DNA from: an uncultured Atopobium sp.
GTDB lineage: Bacteria > Actinomycetota > Coriobacteriia > Coriobacteriales > Atopobiaceae
Assembly (NCBI GenBank): GCA_900555335.1
Contig: USKU01000062.1
Coordinates: 1 to 7,509 of the forward strand
DNA: 7,509 nt
Reading direction: 5' to 3'
Both the position numbers and the translations under genes were made by a program. Below, piece by piece: positions 6,100-7,509 of this stretch (position 1 is the stretch's first letter; each line of letters starts with the position of its first letter). The notes beneath the pieces were generated by a model. It saw only the letters and a program-made list of their open reading frames with translations, did not search any database and had not been told where the DNA came from.

Positions 6100-6834
6100 T
6101 TACTCAGCTGGGCAGAGCGAGAGGGCGGCCTCATCAGCAATAACGGTGCAGTTAGTGTGAAGCTGCAGGATAGAAGCTGGGCACTGAGGCGAAACGTTGC
6201 CGAAGCACATGTCGTAAACAGCCTTAGCCTTGTCCTCGCCGCTAGCCACAATCAGAATGCTGCGCGCGAACATGATGGTCTGCGTGCCCATGGTGTAAGC
6301 CTGACGAGGGACGTCCTCCATGCGCTCAAACAGGCGGCTGTTTGCCTGAATGGTGCTCTCGGTGAGGTCAACGCAGTGCGTACCCTTGGAGAAATGGTCG
6401 TCGGGCTCGTTGAAGCCAATGTGACCGTTGTGACCAATACCAAGAAGCTGCAGGTCAGGATAGCCAGCCTTAGCAACAAGCCTATCGTACTCGGCGCAAG
6501 CTGCCTCGACGTCAGGATTAGAGCCGTCGGGCACATGAGTGTTCTCAAGATCAATATTTACCAGGTCAAAGAGGTTTTTGCGCATGAAATAGTGATAGCT
6601 CTGAGGATCGTCGTGAGAAAGACCGCGGTACTCGTCAAGGTTATACGTAGAAACCTGCGAGAAGTCCAGGTCTCCCCTCTTGCACCAATCAGCGAGCTGA
6701 GCATAGGTGCCAATTGGCGTTGAACCAGTTGCCAGGCCAAGGACGCAATTTGGCTTCAGAATAATTTGTGCAGAAATGACATTTGCAGCTTTTCTGCTCA
6801 TGTCCTCGTAATCGCGGGTGCGAACAATCCTCAT
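6100..6834 (-). CDS. nagB: Glucosamine-6-phosphate deaminase
   Basis: A 244-residue cytoplasmic enzyme that converts glucosamine-6-phosphate to fructose-6-phosphate and ammonia, linking amino-sugar breakdown to glycolysis. Visible are the phosphate loop GLATGSTPIGTY (33-44), NLDEYRGL (65-72) with the catalytic aspartate Asp67, and GIGHNGHIGFNEP (132-144) with the ring-opening His138 and Glu143. The E. coli Asp141 position is Asn136 here, a change I recall as common in the short Gram-positive enzymes. It is about 22 residues shorter than E. coli NagB and close to the B. subtilis length; such short forms are generally not allosteric. The start at 6834 (MRIVRTRDYE) has GGAGG five bases upstream and is preferred over an ATG 19 codons earlier. 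It appears monocistronic, with a hairpin upstream (6899-6936) and the shared terminator downstream. No nagA is in view. Confidence 0.96.
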   Translation of the reverse strand: MRIVRTRDYEDMSRKAANVISAQIILKPNCVLGLATGSTPIGTYAQLADWCKRGDLDFSQVSTYNLDEYRGLSHDDPQSYHYFMRKNLFDLVNIDLENTHVPDGSNPDVEAACAEYDRLVAKAGYPDLQLLGIGHNGHIGFNEPDDHFSKGTHCVDLTESTIQANSRLFERMEDVPRQAYTMGTQTIMFARSILIVASGEDKAKAVYDMCFGNVSPQCPASILQLHTNCTVIADEAALSLCPAE

Positions 6835-6898
6835 GTCTACCTCCAAGACAGAAGTCACAGTTACATTTAGTTTAACATTTGAAGCAAGCAAAAAAGTA

Positions 6899-6936
6899 AC
6901 CGGTCGGCGAGAAGAACAAATATCTCACTGACCGGT
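6899..6936 (-). terminator. Hairpin before nagB (rdgB terminator or nagB leader)
   Basis: On the minus strand ACCGGTC (6936-6930) pairs with GACCGGT (6905-6899). After one A-C mismatch the stem continues as GTGAGA with TCTCGC (one G-T wobble), closing a 10-base loop. TAC and then TTTTTT (6895-6890) follow. It fits an intrinsic terminator for transcripts coming from rdgB through the repeat array, 64 bases before the nagB start. A good -10-like TATAAC (minus strand, 6950-6945) just upstream would instead put the hairpin at the very 5' end of a nagB message. The sequence does not decide between these. Confidence 0.6.
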
Positions 6937-6960
6937 TTTGACCTGTTATATGGCGTGTTT

Positions 6961-7141
6961 CTGTCGCTATTCTGTCGCTATTCTGTCGCGATTCTGACGC
7001 GAGCCTGACGAGAATCTGACAGAGTGGAGGTTTTCTGTCCGGAAGCTGACGCAAACCTGACAAGAATTTGACAGAGTGGAGGTTTTCTGTCCGGAAGCTG
7101 ACGCAAACCTGACGAGAATCTGACGCGAAACTGACGCAGGG
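6961..7141 (-). repeat. 11-bp degenerate tandem repeat array, copy 2
   Basis: Fifteen 11-base units cover the gap between rdgB and the nagB leader. Read on the plus strand they begin CTGTC or CTGAC, for example CTGTCGCTATT (6961 and 6972), CTGACGCGAGC (6994), CTGACGAGAAT (7005, 7109), CTGACGCAAAC (7046, 7098) and CTGACGCGAAA (7120). Two units (7016-7026, 7068-7078) carry an extra GAGGTTTT that breaks the 11-base phase. On the minus strand the unit reads GTCAGGTTTGC, identical to copy 1. The array begins 10 bases after the rdgB stop and ends just before the candidate nagB -10 hexamer. Confidence 0.9.
7005..7108. repeat. Tandem 52-bp duplication inside array copy 2
   Basis: Bases 7005-7056 and 7057-7108 are a direct tandem duplication differing at only two positions (G7010/A7062 and C7016/T7068). 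Each 52-base copy consists of units of 11, 19 (11 plus GAGGTTTT), 11 and 11 bases. A third partial copy continues for 16 bases (7109-7124). The near-identity points to a recent duplication by slippage or unequal recombination. Confidence 0.95.
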
Positions 7142-7151
7142 CCTCCGTTGT

Positions 7152-7509
7152 CTAGCCCAGAATCTGCTTGGAAAGATCTTGCAGAGCGTGGAAACGATGC
7201 GATATAGCGTTCTTCTCGTCTGGCTCAAGCTCTGCCATGGTTTTACCTGGGGCATCTTCTGGCCAGAAGAGTGGATCATAGCCAAAGCCGTTGTGACCCT
7301 TTGGCTCGTGGCCAATAACGCCCTCGCAGTCGCCCTCTCCTACCAGCACAGATCCGTCTCTATAGACCAGAGCAACGGTGGAGTGGAAGCGAGCAGTGCG
7401 GTCCTCATCAGCAACGTTGGCAAGCTCAGCCAAGAGCTTCTGATTGTTTGCAGTATCATTGCCATGCTCGCCAGCATAACGAGCAGAATAGATTCCAGGA
7501 GCTCCGTCC
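7152..7509 (-). CDS. rdgB: RdgB/HAM1 family dITP/XTP pyrophosphatase (3' part)
   Basis: The last 118 codons of a gene that enters from the right edge. The family hydrolyses non-canonical purine triphosphates (ITP, dITP, XTP) to monophosphate and pyrophosphate, keeping deaminated bases out of DNA and RNA; it acts in the cytoplasm. The visible part begins at the conserved DGAPGIYSARYAG motif and contains ARFHSTVALV, GHNGFGYDPLF (the FGYDP nucleotide-site motif) and the AISHR signature near the C-terminus, ending QDLSKQILG. The ATG-like frame start at 7433 is only an internal TTG leucine codon; coding continues through it to the window edge. The stop is followed after 10 bases by the 11-bp repeat array, with the first candidate terminator beyond it at 6899-6936. 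Confidence 0.95.
   Translation of the reverse strand, partial: DGAPGIYSARYAGEHGNDTANNQKLLAELANVADEDRTARFHSTVALVYRDGSVLVGEGDCEGVIGHEPKGHNGFGYDPLFWPEDAPGKTMAELEPDEKNAISHRFHALQDLSKQILG

Noticed and set aside
6961..7141. CRISPR array
   Set aside because: Units are 11 bases, contiguous and degenerate, with no unique spacers and no cas genes nearby; this is a tandem repeat.
6872..7315. Protein encoded across the second repeat array (minus strand)
   Set aside because: It overlaps rdgB in another frame and its peptide repeats (VSFASDSRQV, similar to VRFASDLRQV in the first array) simply reflect 33 bases equalling three DNA units and eleven codons; there is no start signal.

Overview
The window looks like chromosome from a mid-GC Gram-positive bacterium, most likely an actinomycete of the class Coriobacteriia (the Atopobium/Lancefieldella/Olsenella group). 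This is inferred from strong AGGAG-type ribosome binding sites, a Veg protein directly upstream of ispE as in Bacillota, a short Gram-positive type NagB, and a two-subunit transketolase attached to an ascorbate-family PTS. No 16S rRNA or other definitive marker is present, so the taxonomy is tentative.

Layout. Bases 1-2876 (minus strand) are a sugar-uptake operon read right to left: ulaA-type PTS IIC, ulaB-type PTS IIB, transketolase N-terminal subunit, and the first 17 codons of the transketolase C-terminal subunit, which runs off the left edge. Both longer intercistronic gaps (ulaA-ulaB and ulaB-tkt) contain strong hairpins. Bases 2877-3471 are a roughly 600-base block, AT-rich over most of its length, with no convincing gene but with several inverted repeats. 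Bases 3472-4860 (minus strand) hold veg, ispE and a tRNA-Pro(CGG), in that order of transcription. Bases 4861-5198 are a divergent control region: a clear veg promoter on the minus strand, a clear promoter on the plus strand, and between them an array of degenerate 11-bp tandem repeats. Bases 5199-5936 (plus strand) encode an unrecognised two-helix membrane protein, the only plus-strand gene. It converges on nagB (minus strand, 6100-6834) across a shared bidirectional terminator. Bases 6835-7151 carry a leader or terminator hairpin and a second 11-bp tandem array. Bases 7152-7509 are the 3' part of an rdgB/HAM1-family nucleotide-sanitation pyrophosphatase.

The ula-tkt genes would import and phosphorylate a sugar or sugar acid and pass pentose phosphates through transketolase. 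NagB sends glucosamine-6-phosphate to glycolysis, IspE works in the MEP isoprenoid pathway, and RdgB removes non-canonical purine triphosphates.

The most unusual feature is the pair of 11-bp repeat arrays (5031-5129 and 6961-7141). They share the core GTCAGGTTTGC, lie in opposite orientations, bracket the unknown membrane gene plus nagB, and each reads in the same sense toward its downstream gene. The period is close to one DNA helical turn.
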